DNA from: Atopsyche davidsoni
Lineage: Eukaryota > Arthropoda > Insecta > Trichoptera > Hydrobiosidae
Assembly (NCBI GenBank): GCA_022113835.1
Contig: JAILWY010000010.1
Coordinates: 4,923,501-4,987,500, forward strand
DNA length: 64,000 nucleotides
Direction: 5' to 3'
In this document: positions 11,063 through 23,370 of the stretch, piece after piece
How positions within the stretch are numbered: the first letter of the stretch is position 1
Layout: each line of letters begins with the position of its first letter
Translations under genes and position numbers: made by a program
Notes under the pieces: model-generated
What the model was told of the DNA's origin: nothing
Database searches by the model: none
What the model saw: the letters and a program-made list of their open reading frames with translations, nothing else

Positions 11063-12819
11063 TTTGAATTTATAAAAGATATAAACGTTATTTGCTCTTT
11101 GAAGTGACCGCATCTTCCAACAATCTCAACGTGAACGGCCACATCAATAAATAAAGTATTATTTTTTCTCCATTATAAATGTCCGAATAGGCACTTATAT
11201 TATTATAATGTATGATTTTATTTTCACAAATTTTCACCTATGATGTTTCAATCTGTTATTAGAACATTTCATTATGTTATGTTTCTACATAGTTAGCGCT
11301 TTCACTCTATGATTTTCAATTTACTAAATCGGCGAATGAACGCCAGACTATTGTGGGCGCCATAAAAACTCAATTGAAGAGACGTGATTATTTATTTTAC
11401 AATTTTTAGTGTATTTATTATTTTGGTTTTTATTTTTATGCCAGCCAGTTATTGTAAAATATTCAATCATTCATGGTGAGGCACAATAAATTATACTAAG
11501 AAACATTGAAAATCTATTAATATTCTGTTTGATTATAATTTATCAAATCTTTCATAGCATGAATAAACATTACAATGGCGTTTTATTTTACAATATAATA
11601 TAAAATGAACATAGAATGTCGTTTTTTTATTATTTTTTTGGGGGTTGTCAATGAACAGAGCTTATATAATTTTATAAAAATTAACTAATTATAGGCTCTG
11701 ATTAATAAATTAACATTATTTTTTTAATGTCAACGTTATACCAAATATATTTATCCTGGAATACCTTTGTCATTATGTGACTGACATATAACAAATTAAA
11801 AAGAAAAAGTTTAATTAAAACCTCTGTAATAAAAATATCCAATTACCGATTTTGTAGATACAAAGAAACTACAACACAAAAATGATGATTTATATGTATT
11901 TTATAAACTTAATAAGTTATTGTCACACCAAGATTGAATATGCAAATTAAATTATACTTGCCTTGAGTCACTCCACAGTAAGGTTGAGTCACTTCCACAG
12001 AAAGGTTAAGATGACATTAGTCAGATGGAATAAGGTTTATACATAAAACAAAATAAAATCTATCAAATCTAACCTAACAAATCATCGAAACACTAATTCC
12101 TCCTAATTTCATCACGATATCCGAAATAATTAAAATATACTTTTAATTATAAGGTAATATGATTTTTCCCGTATTTTCAGAATCGATCTGAACAGCTGTA
12201 GTCGTTTGCGTCTGCCTGATTGTTTTTCCTTCTCATGCGACAAAAACAAGTAGGCTGGTTAGGTTACGTTGAAAAGGTTATATGTGAGGAGATATCAAAT
12301 CCTTCATCGATTCGATATTTCGCCACGTACGTATGAAACTAGATTACATAACAAAAATACGAAATCTCGAGACCGATAATGTGTATTATTATAATACTGC
12401 CCATCAGTTGACAAAAGTATATGTAAGTAAGATATGTATCACTTTTTCTTTACATCAGTGGTGCGCATAAGTTTTTCATTGAATCTACTTATTTCGTAAA
12501 AATAATCTTGAATTTAAAAAATAAAAATAATAAAACAAAAATGTCCATAATCAAATATTGTTGATCAAAAAAAGCATCAAACGAATAACAAGAGCATTGA
12601 GGTTTTGTTGAAATTCAAATAAAACATTTTGCTGAACAAATACAGTAATCCCACAAAGCTTTGTTCATACTTCAATCTATTGAAAAAACATTATCTGTTG
12701 TTTCAACCAATACGTAAACACAAAGTAACAAAATGTAATGCGGGCTCGGAACAGGGCAGGCCAGTTGATGGTTGCGCGTTTTCATTTGCAAGTGGCAGTG
12801 TGCACTTGTTGTGAAATTT
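11063..12819. other. AT-rich non-coding stretch
   Basis: No gene is seen. It contains low-complexity AT sequence, single GGTTAGGTTA-like bits near 12255 and the short AP-1-type tandem repeat annotated separately. A patch at 12170-12250 follows a plausible acceptor (CCCGTATTTTCAG) but has no matching donor. Confidence 0.6.
11963..12005 (+). promoter_or_regulatory. Tandem pair of TGAGTCA (AP-1-type) sites
   Basis: Two near-identical units of 21 and 22 bp lie head to tail (TTGAGTCACTCCACAG, then TTGAGTCACTTCCACAG). Each carries a perfect TGAGTCA, the consensus of AP-1 (Jun/Kayak) bZIP dimers. The spacing of 21 bp is about two helical turns, which would place both sites on one DNA face. The motif and repeat are seen; binding is inference. 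Confidence 0.4.
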
Positions 12820-12955
12820 GATTATCGAGGCTTAGTAGGTCGCTCTGCTCTTCAGTAACGACGGAGAGAACTGTCAATCGATCTCTGGTCCAGCTGCAGT
12901 CGTATCATGCGGGAGCTCTCTACATAATTTACTGGAACCTAACCTAACCACCCTC
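12820..12955 (+). repeat. Possible decayed tRNA-like SINE head with CCTAA run
   Basis: GGCTTAGTAGG at about 12829 fits the Pol III box A, and ATCGATCTC near 12877 is a degenerate box B at a suitable distance. Downstream lies AACCTAACCTAACC at about 12938, two and a half units of the insect telomere-type CCTAA repeat. The A box is good and the B box weak, so this is a tentative call. Confidence 0.3.
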
Positions 12956-15230
12956 TCAAGTGAAACGAACAACGAAAACACTTTAAAATCATTAAGAAAA
13001 GTTACGCAGTCTTCAATCTAATCAAAACTTGTATTGACCATAAATTACTAGGCACAAATGTATAAAAATAGCAAAAAAGTGCATCGCATTCATCTGGGTT
13101 ATTATTTATAAAAACTGCATTCTCAACGATGCTACTTATTTATTCGGCTATGACGACTTGTAATTTTAACTTTCTTTTTACAAGATCTTTGTTTAAAAAT
13201 AAATAAGTTTTGTCAGTTAAAATGATTACGACCTATCGATTATGTTTTTCTTTAGCCTAAAAGTAATACGTTTAAAAATTGTGAATATTAAATGTTAATT
13301 TGCCAGTTTGATAATTTAAAATCAACGATCCAACCAATGGTTATTCGTTACGCGTACGTTCATTCTCAAATAGGTGTGATCGGAATATATATATTAAAAA
13401 TATATATATATTTATTTGGCAGCGTATAGTAGTTACCACGTCTGCATCAATATCTATCACCCCGAGCCAGGACTGGGCGGCCGACCGATGGAAGACGGGA
13501 AATAAATGAGACGATAGCATTGGAAGTTTTTATTTCATTCTGGCTGAGTGTCGCATAAATCCGAGACTTTGCGACATCCATTCATTTCTGTTCCTATATC
13601 ACCCCGGCTTACGGCAGGCGCACGCAGTGGGCTCCGTACGTCTTTTCTTTGGCAGTACTTTTAGGAAGCTTCCAAAAGAAGTCACATCATCACTGTAGAT
13701 TTTTTTTTTCAATAATTTTTGGCAAGTTTTTGATCAAGGCAGATAGTCAAGTCATGAAATATTATTCAGCGAGGCCAAGCAACCAGAAATAATTCGTAAA
13801 AAAAAGAGGTCAGTAATGAGAGTGATTGTGCCATGAACTGTATTAAAAGCATCAAAATTTCACCAAGATCGTGCGATATGATACCATTGGACTATTCAAA
13901 CCTCCTTAAAAAATATGCAGATGATACAGAAATTAAAAGTATCATCCCTTATTCTGCGAAGCTGAAAGTGTTTGTACACAAAGTGATATCGACCTAGTAC
14001 CGCTCAACTTCCTCAATGTTACCTTGATGTAAATCGGGATGATATTAACATTAATACTTGATAAAAGTTTTCGCCAATAGGAAAAACAACTCTCATAATA
14101 ATTAGCATATATTTTAAGAAAACTTTGACCTAGTTATTTTGTTGAATGCTTTTACTAACTTGATAATGAATAGAATATCATGCGTGGTGTTCTTGGCAAA
14201 ACGCACTAAAGTATGACATTTAAGAGGAAAACCGAATAAATAGTGCGTTGTTTATTGTTTAATTTTTAAATTGATGTATCGATCACAAAACTATAATCCC
14301 AATGCGACACAGTCGCGGAAATGTTTTTTTATTTATATAAATAGGTTTTATCCACATTTTCTTTTATAATAATGAAATAAATTTACTTTAAGATAACAAT
14401 AGCTGATGACAAGAACATTCCCTTGACCTTTGGCTATCAGTAATAGGAAACCATATATTGTTTTTTTTTATTTTTAATGCCTGTTAAATAAATAAAAAAA
14501 ATATGACAATCACTCATAAACATATTAAAAAATTCTGATGATATTTTACTAATGAATGAAATGTTCAAAATAAATTTATCTCAGTTGTTATAATTAGTAT
14601 TGTGTTATAATTAGTTAACGAAATGAGTTCTCTAAGCAGCTGCTATGTAATAAAAAATATTTAATTGAAGAAAGTACATTCGAGGAAAATCTTATTATAC
14701 AATGTGGCCCAAGTCAGATGAAGAATTCTGGTCATCTAAGCTGCAAAAACTCCTTGCCTTATGAAAAAATTCTTATTAATATCGTAAGGTTGATGAGTGC
14801 GTACCAGAATAATGAAAAACCAACACAATTTTCGTTTATTCTTTCAAAAAACATCTCTTAAACATTAAAGGTTGTTGGGTAAAATAGAATAGAATGTATG
14901 AAAAATATATTTGCTGAATATAATAGAATATAAAATTCTCTATAACTAATAACAAAGTGTTCTTAATTTTATCGCTTGCACCAAATTTGGACAATGAATA
15001 TGAAGAAACTTGAAATTGTATTATATTATTTTTTAAATTATCAGTAAGGCGCCGTATTTTACTGTTTCAAGCAACCAAAATGCTTTCAAGTTTATTAAAT
15101 ACTGCAAGTTTGATTTACGGTACTTCTTTAAATTATTTGGCCCGAATTTATCATAAATAACAGGACTATCGCAGAATTCCCACGAGGCTACATTCTGACG
15201 TTTTTATCGCATACATTTATATTTATATAA
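12956..15230. other. AT-rich stretch with one mixed-composition patch
   Basis: No gene is seen. A simple AT dinucleotide tract lies at about 13388-13412. The interval 13430-13670 has balanced composition (ACCCCGAGCCAGGACTGGGC, ACGGCAGGCGCACGCAGTGG) and stands out as a possible regulatory element. TTGACCTTTGG at about 14422 is a nuclear-receptor half-site match. The rest is low-complexity AT sequence. Confidence 0.6.
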
Positions 15231-16960
15231 TGGACCCGTCTCTTATAAGTTGTCCGTCATAAGTCGGCAACAGCGTATTTTGCGATCGAGAACTTGCTTC
15301 CACAAGGATGGCCCTGCGCACACACGCGCATTGTGGAATTTGGTCCAATTTATGCAAAGCCGATGAAAAAAAGGCCGGTTTCTATTTTGTTTTACGAAAG
15401 CGTAATTCCTAAATATGCCAATCATCCGTTTCATAATAAGTTAACGCGATGAAAGTTTGGAAATTCGGTGCGTCAGACAAGGCTCGGTGTAATTTATTCG
15501 CCACAAGGCCCCGCGGCATGTATCACACGCGGGGTACAGGACATTTTTCAAAATACGAGTACGAGGAAGCGATTAATATTCTCGAGAGCGCCGCGCCTCG
15601 GTATTGAGATAAAAAAATAGATATTATGACGCGTCGCACATCGCGAAAAGCGTCTCGGCCGCAGCACATTTCGCATATCGACAGCTTCCCGACTAGAATA
15701 CATTATGGAAATACATAGACGTTTGCGGTTATTTCAATTGAATTCATGGAGGGCAGAGGTCTCGGCCCGGCCGGGCGCTTATCGCGGGACCCGCTCACCG
15801 ACGCCGCGCGGTGACGCAACCGTTTGTACTATTGATTTCCTTCGGTGCCCTTTAAAACACAAACCTTTCCAGCCAAAACATTCCCGACAACAATTCCGCC
15901 GAGCTTTCATTGCCGAGTGTTTATTCCGAGCCATCTTTCTAATTTGGCGGTAGTCGATTCGCCTAGAGTAGCGTCCGTACTTTTACAGTTCTGTGTACTC
16001 GTCTCGAAGGAAACCGATATGGCATTTTTTTCGATTATTGTATTCTAAGGAGAGTTGTATTGCTTAAAAAGTTTCAATAGAACGGAGACGCTCTCTTACG
16101 AAAGTCGTTTCGCACGTCTTCAGCCCGAGGAAAATTTTTCAATAATATCCTTTGTATAATGCCGGCGAGTCCGGGTCTGAGATAAATAAAAAATGTTATT
16201 TTTGTCAATAAAATTGAATGGGCCGATTTATTACTGGCAATCCTGCTCATAACAGCGCCAGCCAGCGGGTACGCTCCGGGATCTGTTTGTGTGTCTCGCC
16301 AGCTTTCTGTTTTCTCGCAAACAATAAATAGAGGCCCGAGTTACTTACACTCCCCGCATCTCGCGTCCCCTTTACACCGAGTGATAAATAACTTTTTTAA
16401 CTGGCGAGCTCTATCTGAGACTGTTGACAATTACAGTTGTCCGTTTGGTTTGTTCATTTCTGATTTTACAGGTTGCCTTTTTATCGTCCGCAAGAACATT
16501 AAGATCCAAATAGGGTTCGGGATCCAATAGAGGATATAAAATTATCGCGTTTTATGTTTTTCGCGTTTGCCGCAAAGATACACGCAAACAAATACTTCAA
16601 ACTACGGCCACCGCCATTCTGAACGACCGAAGCTGGTCCAATTCTTAGTGCCGTCCGTGCAGATTTAAATCCATTTCTTTCGAAAACAATATAATAAAAA
16701 ACCTATCTCTAAAAGGTAAATGAGCAAAATTGTTCGTTCTTTTCGTTTCACTGTCTAAAGTTTTCCGGGAGCCGTCAAAGGGCGCAGGGCGCGGGGAAGG
16801 AGAAGGACTCTCGCAATTATTCAACGTCAGCACTCCGGCCGATGTTGATAAATGCCGCTATATCATTTCCTCTCCGCCGAAGTTGACTTTTTGCAGTACA
16901 ACAAATTCCGGCCGTAAAAATTGCCCGCGTCACGGCTCGAATCAATCAAAATAATACACA
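15231..16960. promoter_or_regulatory. Broad balanced-composition block, candidate regulatory region
   Basis: For about 1.7 kb the base composition is near balanced, CpG is frequent and homopolymers are few, unlike the surrounding AT-rich DNA. Several overlapping open frames on both strands (62-82 codons) result from the composition and show no domain. A good acceptor (CATTTCTGATTTTACAG at about 16471) leads into a frame that stops after 13 codons with no donor. Blocks like this in long insect introns or intergenic DNA are often enhancers. No binding-site cluster is proven here. Confidence 0.35.
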
Positions 16961-18237
16961 CATTAATTTAAAAACCATACCCTTTTTTCCCGTTTCAAAA
17001 AGGTAGAAAAACACACTTTAAAAACCACGTTGCGGCGCGATAACCTATCGAATAACTAGCAACATATTTACGAACGAATATTTTTACCAAATAAATCCAG
17101 CTGAATCAAGTACACCGGGCTTTTACTTATTATTAGTCCTAAAATTTATTATAGTTTGTCATAATATTTTTATAGTTTACGCTTATAGTCTAGTATTGAT
17201 AATTAGATGAGAGTTGTAATTGATGTGACCAGACGTTGATGCTTAATGTATATTTATGCTAGTTTGTTTGTCACGTTTGCTTAGTTTTATATAAAATAAT
17301 ATCGTATAATTTAAAAATATATAAACAATGTTATTCATTCACTAAAAAAAAACACAGTGTGCACTTTATATTACACATCTTCTAATAAACGGATTTCTCC
17401 TGTTTTCTTTGTATACCCTGCTTTATGTGTTCCACTGGTAAATTGGCTTTCTCTCGTCCTAGAGTTTGTAGTAGCAAAAGCGTGTTTTTTTCCTGGTAGC
17501 TCAAGAGCGACATCAGCGATTGGAATCTTTTGTAAAACATTCAAGATTCACCAATCCTCGCAATCATAGCAACTCTCGAGCACCCTTAGCCGATTGTTTT
17601 CGAAAACAATACATCATTAAAGTAAACGTACCAGGAGTGAAAGTAAATTAAGAAGGATAACGAATTGCAGTTAATTACGGGCTATTCAGAGGATCCCGTT
17701 CATACAACAATAAACAGTGAAATATACAAGTTGACTATTTTAACAAAATCGATACCTCGCAATATTGTTGGCAGAACATATATTATTACGAACGCAATGA
17801 CCATTACAAGGGAATGCGAAATTTACATTTAAATAAATGGCTTCTCTCAACGTGATGTACATTGTGATAAATTGATCTACCTTCATGCTATTAGATTATT
17901 TATCGCCAAAAATTTCTACAGAAATAAAACACTCACAGAATTAAAAAAATATATCAACATTGCCTTACATACTTTTTAAGTTTTAGCTGTGTAATTATAA
18001 ACTTGAGATATTTGTTTAAACAAAGCACATCAGTCGGGATAACTTTGACCGTCTTTTTTAGAATAAATAATTAAATATGTTGATTTCTCAGCGAGAAAGC
18101 CACGCGTGTTATAATAATAATAATAATGGCGGTATGATATGAGGTCGGCATACCTTCCGGTGATATATCTTTTGCTTCCGTGAAAGTTTTCTCCTTTCAA
18201 ATATGCCAACTGGGACCATCACGCGTGAGTTACTGGA
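16961..18237. other. AT-rich non-coding stretch
   Basis: No gene is recognised. It contains a TAA microsatellite-like run at about 18110-18126 and otherwise unremarkable AT-rich sequence. The open frame at 17357-17569 shows no recognisable feature. Confidence 0.6.
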
Positions 18238-18600
18238 ATGTGGGGCCTCAGCTTACCATTAAAACACATAGTTAATGTTACTTTTAATTCTGATGCTGGT
18301 TCTTTGTCTTTTGAACAAAGGTTAAAACGAACTGTTGAGGTTCATTTTAATTCTGATGCTGATTCTGTGTCTTTTGAACAAAGGTTGAAGCTTAGGCTTA
18401 TTTCCAATTTTGATAATTATTAAAACTCAGCGCTAAGGTAAACGTGCACAGTTGACGTTAGTTTTGATTTTGATGCACTCTCATTGTATTTTAATAAAGG
18501 TTGTGATTCTAGAAAACTTTTCTTGAAGCTATGTTAAAAAAATCAGAGCTAAAGTCACTTTTAACTGTGATATTAGAGCTTCATATTTTGAATAAAAGTG
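18238..18600 (+). repeat. Degenerate tandem repeat with a 63-bp (21-codon) period
   Basis: Two adjacent units at 18271-18333 and 18334-18396 share TTTTAATTCTGATGCTG and TCTTTTGAACAAAGGTT. Two more diverged units lie at 18451-18513 and 18548-18600, and a partial unit precedes the first. In translation the units read VNVTFNSDAGSLSFEQRLK, VEVHFNSDADSVSFEQRLK and VDVSFDFDALSLYFNKGCD. The third is in the same frame but separated by stops; the fourth (VTFNCDIRASYFE) is frame-shifted. The similarity is stronger in protein than in DNA for unit 3, suggesting a decayed repetitive coding segment. I do not recognise the protein. Repeat copy A3 follows directly. Confidence 0.6.
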
Positions 18601-18612
18601 AAAATGCATACT

Positions 18613-18979
18613 TCCTCTTTATCGGGTGCTGACTCAATGTCTCACTAAGCATAAATTTATGCTGTATTAGTGTTCATGGTTTTGTATGGGGAAAATAGTC
18701 TAGTGGGTCTTGTACACCGCAGTTTTAAATTCGAAGGAAAATTCTGCGTATTGCTGGTTCCCAATAGCATTATTATATAATCCTTTCCTTACAAAGCTCC
18801 TTTTGCAGCTAGCTACAGAAACAATAGCAGGAGCCCCCCCACCTCGACAAGGTACTTTCAGAGCACATCCCTCCACAATCATTTCAAGTTCTCTACTCCA
18901 TTACCGATTCATTACACACGCTCAGGGAACATGATGGCAGCCATGCACGAACAACGGAATAGGGAGAGCGAGGAGGTAT
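18613..18979 (+). repeat. Repeat family A, copy A3
   Basis: This diverged copy is in the same orientation as A1 and A2. Shared blocks are CTTTATCGGGTGC, TAGTGTTCATGG, CCAATAGCAT, GACAAGGTACTTTCAGAGCA, CCTCCACAATCATTTCAAGT, ATGGCAGCCATGCAC and the closing GGGAGAGCGAGGAGG. It also carries GGGGAAAATAGTCTAGTGGG, shared with copy A4 but not with A1/A2. At the hairpin position it has a perfect 16-bp palindrome, AGCATAAATTTATGCT (18648-18663). The region includes no coding frame of note. Confidence 0.75.
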
Positions 18980-18985
18980 AACGCA

Positions 18986-19240
18986 TACTTAAGTTTAAAT
19001 TGAGGTCGACACTTTAATATGACACTCACCGAAGACCTCCACAGACGTGCCAACGCCAGTGCCAACGTCCAACTTTGTTGCGAGTTTGTTGACAAAATGG
19101 CAGGCAAATTAGCAGAAAAGTTGGATGAGGTGCTGCCCACGATACATCGCGTCGGCAGGCCGGTCGCTCCGACGAACCGGAACTTGGCTTCGGTCCAACG
19201 CCATCGTGCTTTGGCAGAATACAACAGCCTGCCTTAGGTT
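18986..19240 (+). other. Small open frame next to repeat A3, unassigned
   Basis: A + frame of 72 codons (19019-19237) has protein-like composition, including a segment DKMAGKLAEKLDEVLP that would form an amphipathic helix, followed by THRxxRP-like basic residues. It begins right after repeat A3 and ends with TAG. I recognise no family and see no promoter, intron signal or homologous copy beside the other family-A members. It may be a fragment of a mobile-element reading frame, a pseudogene piece or chance in a GC-richer patch. Confidence 0.2.
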
Positions 19241-19745
19241 TTCAATTCACCCTTTCATCCTCTTCTATTTGCGAATTTTAAATTCGAGTTCATGTTTGTG
19301 CTCAAAGAAAATTTCCTATCTTCAAACAAGCAGCATTTTTATTTAATAACGTTTGCAGCTTCGACTTTTATCTTTATCCAGAGGCCTATTGATTTCTTTT
19401 GTTGGGATATTAAAATTTAATAAATACGGAAAAAAATAAATGGTTACTCATTTTAATTATAACACAATGAGTTGGATCTATTTTTATATTTCACATCAAA
19501 CATTCCGTAAAAAATTGTGTTATTTTATAGTATGTGTAAGTATGGTGGATATTTTATTTATGCCGTGTGGACAAAAGTAGTTTTAATAATATTCAAATTT
19601 TCTAATAAAGAAAAAAAATTGTTTTTATTAAGCCTTAGTTACTTCGATTCAACTGACCTAAGCAAATTTTTCAGGTCGTTTAATATTGCATCAGTACATT
19701 GCAGAAACAATATCCTCTGAATTGCATGCGAATCGCTAGCTCAGT
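19241..19745. other. AT-rich non-coding stretch
   Basis: Nothing recognisable. The 67-codon frame at 19517-19720 is low-complexity and unlike any family known to me. Confidence 0.6.
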
Positions 19746-20030
19746 ACTAACTTAATGCAACCCTGACGCAGCTGGTTTCGCAGGTGCAGTGTGAGGGCGG
19801 AGGTTACGTTCTAGTGCATTAAGCCAGAGTGCAGCTCGGTACTTGCACATAAGCAGAGACGGCAGAAGTGATCGGGGGGAATCCCCACCATCACACGTGC
19901 AGAAAACTCCACTTGAAATTTCCAGGTGTCGGGATGTATGCTTCCACACCCCCCATCTACTCTGCAAGTCTGCTCCACGCACTCAGGGTTTCAGTTTATG
20001 TAAATGTAGTCAGCAGATTTCCGATACTGT
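19746..20030. other. GC-richer patch, unassigned
   Basis: This patch has balanced composition and abrupt edges. On the minus strand 76 codons are open (19752-19982), including FCTCDGGDSPRSLLPSLL. On the + strand an overlapping frame of 91 codons is open. Neither matches a domain I recognise. The abrupt composition change suggests an inserted or exapted segment, possibly a remnant of a mobile-element reading frame. Confidence 0.25.
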
Positions 20031-23000
20031 TGTTGGAATAGGGTTGAAGCTTTGTTTAGTTGTGGCATCTATTTCAGAGCTTTCGACTTGTATTTATTAT
20101 TTTTTATCGTATTTGTAATCTAAAATAGCAGAAAGTCGCAATGAAAAGATCTAAGGCTGCAGAAAAATAGATGCAATTAAAAATATATCTGGTTTCACAT
20201 CTCTAGAAAATATTTTTGTGATGTTCTCCAGCCAGTTGGAGGCGGCGAAATAAATGATACTGTTGAAATAAAAAGTTATAAAATCACTTCACATTAATGT
20301 ACATTGTACCAGGGATAGCACGCGTTTTATTCAGCGTTAAATAAATAAAAATATATTTTGTCTTATTCAATTAATCTAAATGGTGGCCTTTTGTGATTGT
20401 GCGATAGGATATCCTGTAAAAGGTATTCCATACTTACTTCTGGGCTACGAAAACTCAATTAAGGATTGTATAATACGATATACATATATTTAACCCTCTC
20501 TTTGTAAGATACAGTCGATAAGTTTACAGAGGCATTAGTGCCTGGGCAAAGTACTAACTAGTAAATAAACCCGAGAAAAGTTTATCTCTCAGTCAAAGTT
20601 ACAGCCCCTATCTGCATCTGAATGGGAATGTTTTTAGATGTAAATAAATTTAAATAATTTCTCTTGATACGAGCCGCTCATCGGTTTGTTTGCCGGAATC
20701 ATAGCAGGCGCTAATGCTTTTTGAATTATTTCGCCAGAAGAACCGTTTGTCATAGCGTGTTAAGTAAAAGAGGACATTTAATTAAGCACTTTAGATTCTA
20801 TAATCTCCCACGTTAAATTAAGACTTACGCGGAAAGTACTTTGTAATTTAAGGTGCCTTTTAGCTCAAATTACTTTCAAATAATTATCGCTAATTGTTTG
20901 TGTTTGTTTCATTTACGCCGAGTGGAGATTTGCCGCAAACCATTAAATCATTTGACTTCATAGCAAAATTAATAGAAAGGTCCAGTTTGAATAATCTATC
21001 CAACTTTTAGAAATAAAATTATACCTAAAACACAATGTGATATCTTGTAAATTTTATACTATGTTGAAACTTACAAGAGAAATTACGCATCAAGTCTATG
21101 GTAATTAGACACGACCACGTTCAGTAAACTTTGAACATTGTGTAAGTTTATCTTTGTAGTATATTCTGGCAGATTTACTACACAGCAGGACAATTAATTA
21201 TCTTGATTATTTTAATAATTCTACTTTAAATAAAGAGCAATAATTGACGGATCAATTCGGAATAATTCATCTTATATCTGCCATTTATATATTTTACTCT
21301 GATAAATAAATGGACGGAATAAAAAATACTTCAATTTAAAAAAAAAAACATACATCATAATGGCGAGGCTCATATACTCATGTTGAGTATAATTTATTCG
21401 ATTAATATACCAAAGTTCTCAAATTATTGATCATTTTATTAATATTATATTATTTAAACAGAACTGTTCCCAGAACTTCTATAACAACTGCATACGGCGT
21501 TGAATTTAGATTGAAACCAGCAAATATAACCTGACCTAACATAAAGAAGATTAGTGATGTCACTTACGCCGCAAACTTGACTTAGAAGCTCTTGGGGCCT
21601 ACATAGTTTTGCAATTAAGCGAAAACCATAATATTTACGCCATTTTCGAAAACCCACCTAACGAATACGTTTTTGGGAGGTCGCGACCTACATAAAATTC
21701 AACCTAGAACAAAAGAAGAGATATTAACTTTCGATTTAATCCCCTGTGATTAAAAAAAACTTTCTCCAATATGGGGTATGGGTAATCGCTTTTTTAATTA
21801 TTTTTTTTAATGTGGGTAATATATTTCAATTAATAAATCTCTGCAATTCTAAAACGTTATATACGTACAACTCTGTTATGACGCCAGGTCAGCTAATTTA
21901 CTAGCGACCAGTAAATATCAGAATAATGCGCTGTTTTCAACATGCTTATAAAAACCAAGGCACATTAAATGAATACAATTCACTAAGACAACAGAAGGAA
22001 TAAGTTGCTTTTCAACACTACCAACCTTTCACAAATCACACATAACATAACAAATAGTACCTGTACGAGGGCACAGATATTATATGTCAGTATTTTAGTA
22101 TAAGCTAGAACTAAAATAGAAAAATTGAAAATAAAGTTAAAATTCTCCAAAAATATAACCCTTCAGGAGAGTTTTACTAATTTTGTATATGTATTGCATT
22201 GAACATTCAAGACTTAAAAAAATTTCAAACCATTAAAAAATATATGAAATATAATAATAATATTATTTATATACTATACTCTACATATATTTGAAAAGTT
22301 TTCTTTTTTCTTTTTATAATTGCAAAGTCTTTGTTCAGACCCTCAAAACTTAACTGAAGTTCCCCATCTGCTTTCATACTTAGTAAACACAAGGTGCCCC
22401 GACCGCCTTGTTGCGCAGTTGTGATGCTGGGGTTTTAAATGTATCCACATGAAAATGAACGCTCATCTTAGCTGTCTGTGACCACTCGATATAAAAATAT
22501 ACTCACAACCCTTCATTCACTAAAAAAAAAAAGAGACAACTTCTTTTATGTTGAAATAAATTCTCATTCAATACTTCAACTCTAGATAAACAGAAAACAT
22601 GAGCTTATGGGTATTTCAATTGGTATGATACATTTTGCAATTGCTTTCTAGCTTTTTACAATACATTTATGCATTTCTATTTCCTCCCAGACAAGCAGTA
22701 TTTGCTTCTAGCGTTAAAATAGATGTAATGAATTTATACAATAAACAAAAAAATCTATTGAATGTGCATTTAAAAGTCCTGTGTAACAACTTGTCTTGAT
22801 GCGCCAGTTCAGATATTTATTCTGAAAATAAAAATGTACTCGAGTTAACAGTCTTATGTGTACATATTTCAATGCCAATGACATCTGCAGTTCTTTTGTA
22901 AGTACTTTTAATGACCCAAGGATTTTTGTCTTCATCTTTACATACAAAATAAACACAGTTTTTCTACTACTAAACTCAAAATATACAAGAAAATCAGCTT

Positions 23001-23050
23001 TGTCTTTCAAAACAGCGTCTTCGTTATTTTATAAATTTATATAAGTATTT
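20031..23050. other. AT-rich non-coding stretch with possible repeat-A fragment
   Basis: No gene is seen. At 21362-21400 the string CATATACTCATGTTGAG closely matches the hairpin core of family A (CATATACTCATGCTGAG), also flanked by GGCGA as in A1, so a short decayed fragment of that family may lie here. It forms a 7-bp hairpin ATACTCA/TGAGTAT. The 98-codon minus frame at 22714-23010 lies in AT-rich DNA and shows no domain. The rest is low-complexity AT sequence. Confidence 0.5.
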
Positions 23051-23370
23051 CTAATGTTGTGGGTTTATTCGTACGGCACGGGCTTGAGGTTCGGTTAGTT
23101 TATCTAATGCAGATAATAATAGCAGCTCGTAAGCGTTATTCTTGTGGGTTTGGCCGCTGGTAATTAACTCTTCCCGAGTCACACCCCTCGAGTGATATTT
23201 ATATCCACTGCACACACGGAGGGCACTTAAGGGCAGTAAAAATTCAATCGGTTAATGCTAACACTGATTCACAGCGTATTGACGCTGTCGTGACGCTTGT
23301 TTGCCAATAATTAGTGAATTCATCGATTAAGGCCCGGGGCCCCGATGACAGCACTCGCGTGAAATTAAAT
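23051..23370. promoter_or_regulatory. Mixed-composition patch, candidate regulatory element
   Basis: About 300 bp of balanced, non-repetitive sequence lie between AT-rich flanks, with GATAA, TAATTA and TAATTAG homeodomain/GATA-type cores and a GC palindrome region (GGCCCGGGGCCCC, about 23331-23343). No coding frame is convincing. Reading this as an enhancer is inference from composition only. Confidence 0.25.

Noticed and set aside
12938..12951. AACCTAACCTAACC as telomeric repeat
   Set aside because: Only about two and a half units; too short for interstitial telomere sequence and easily due to chance.
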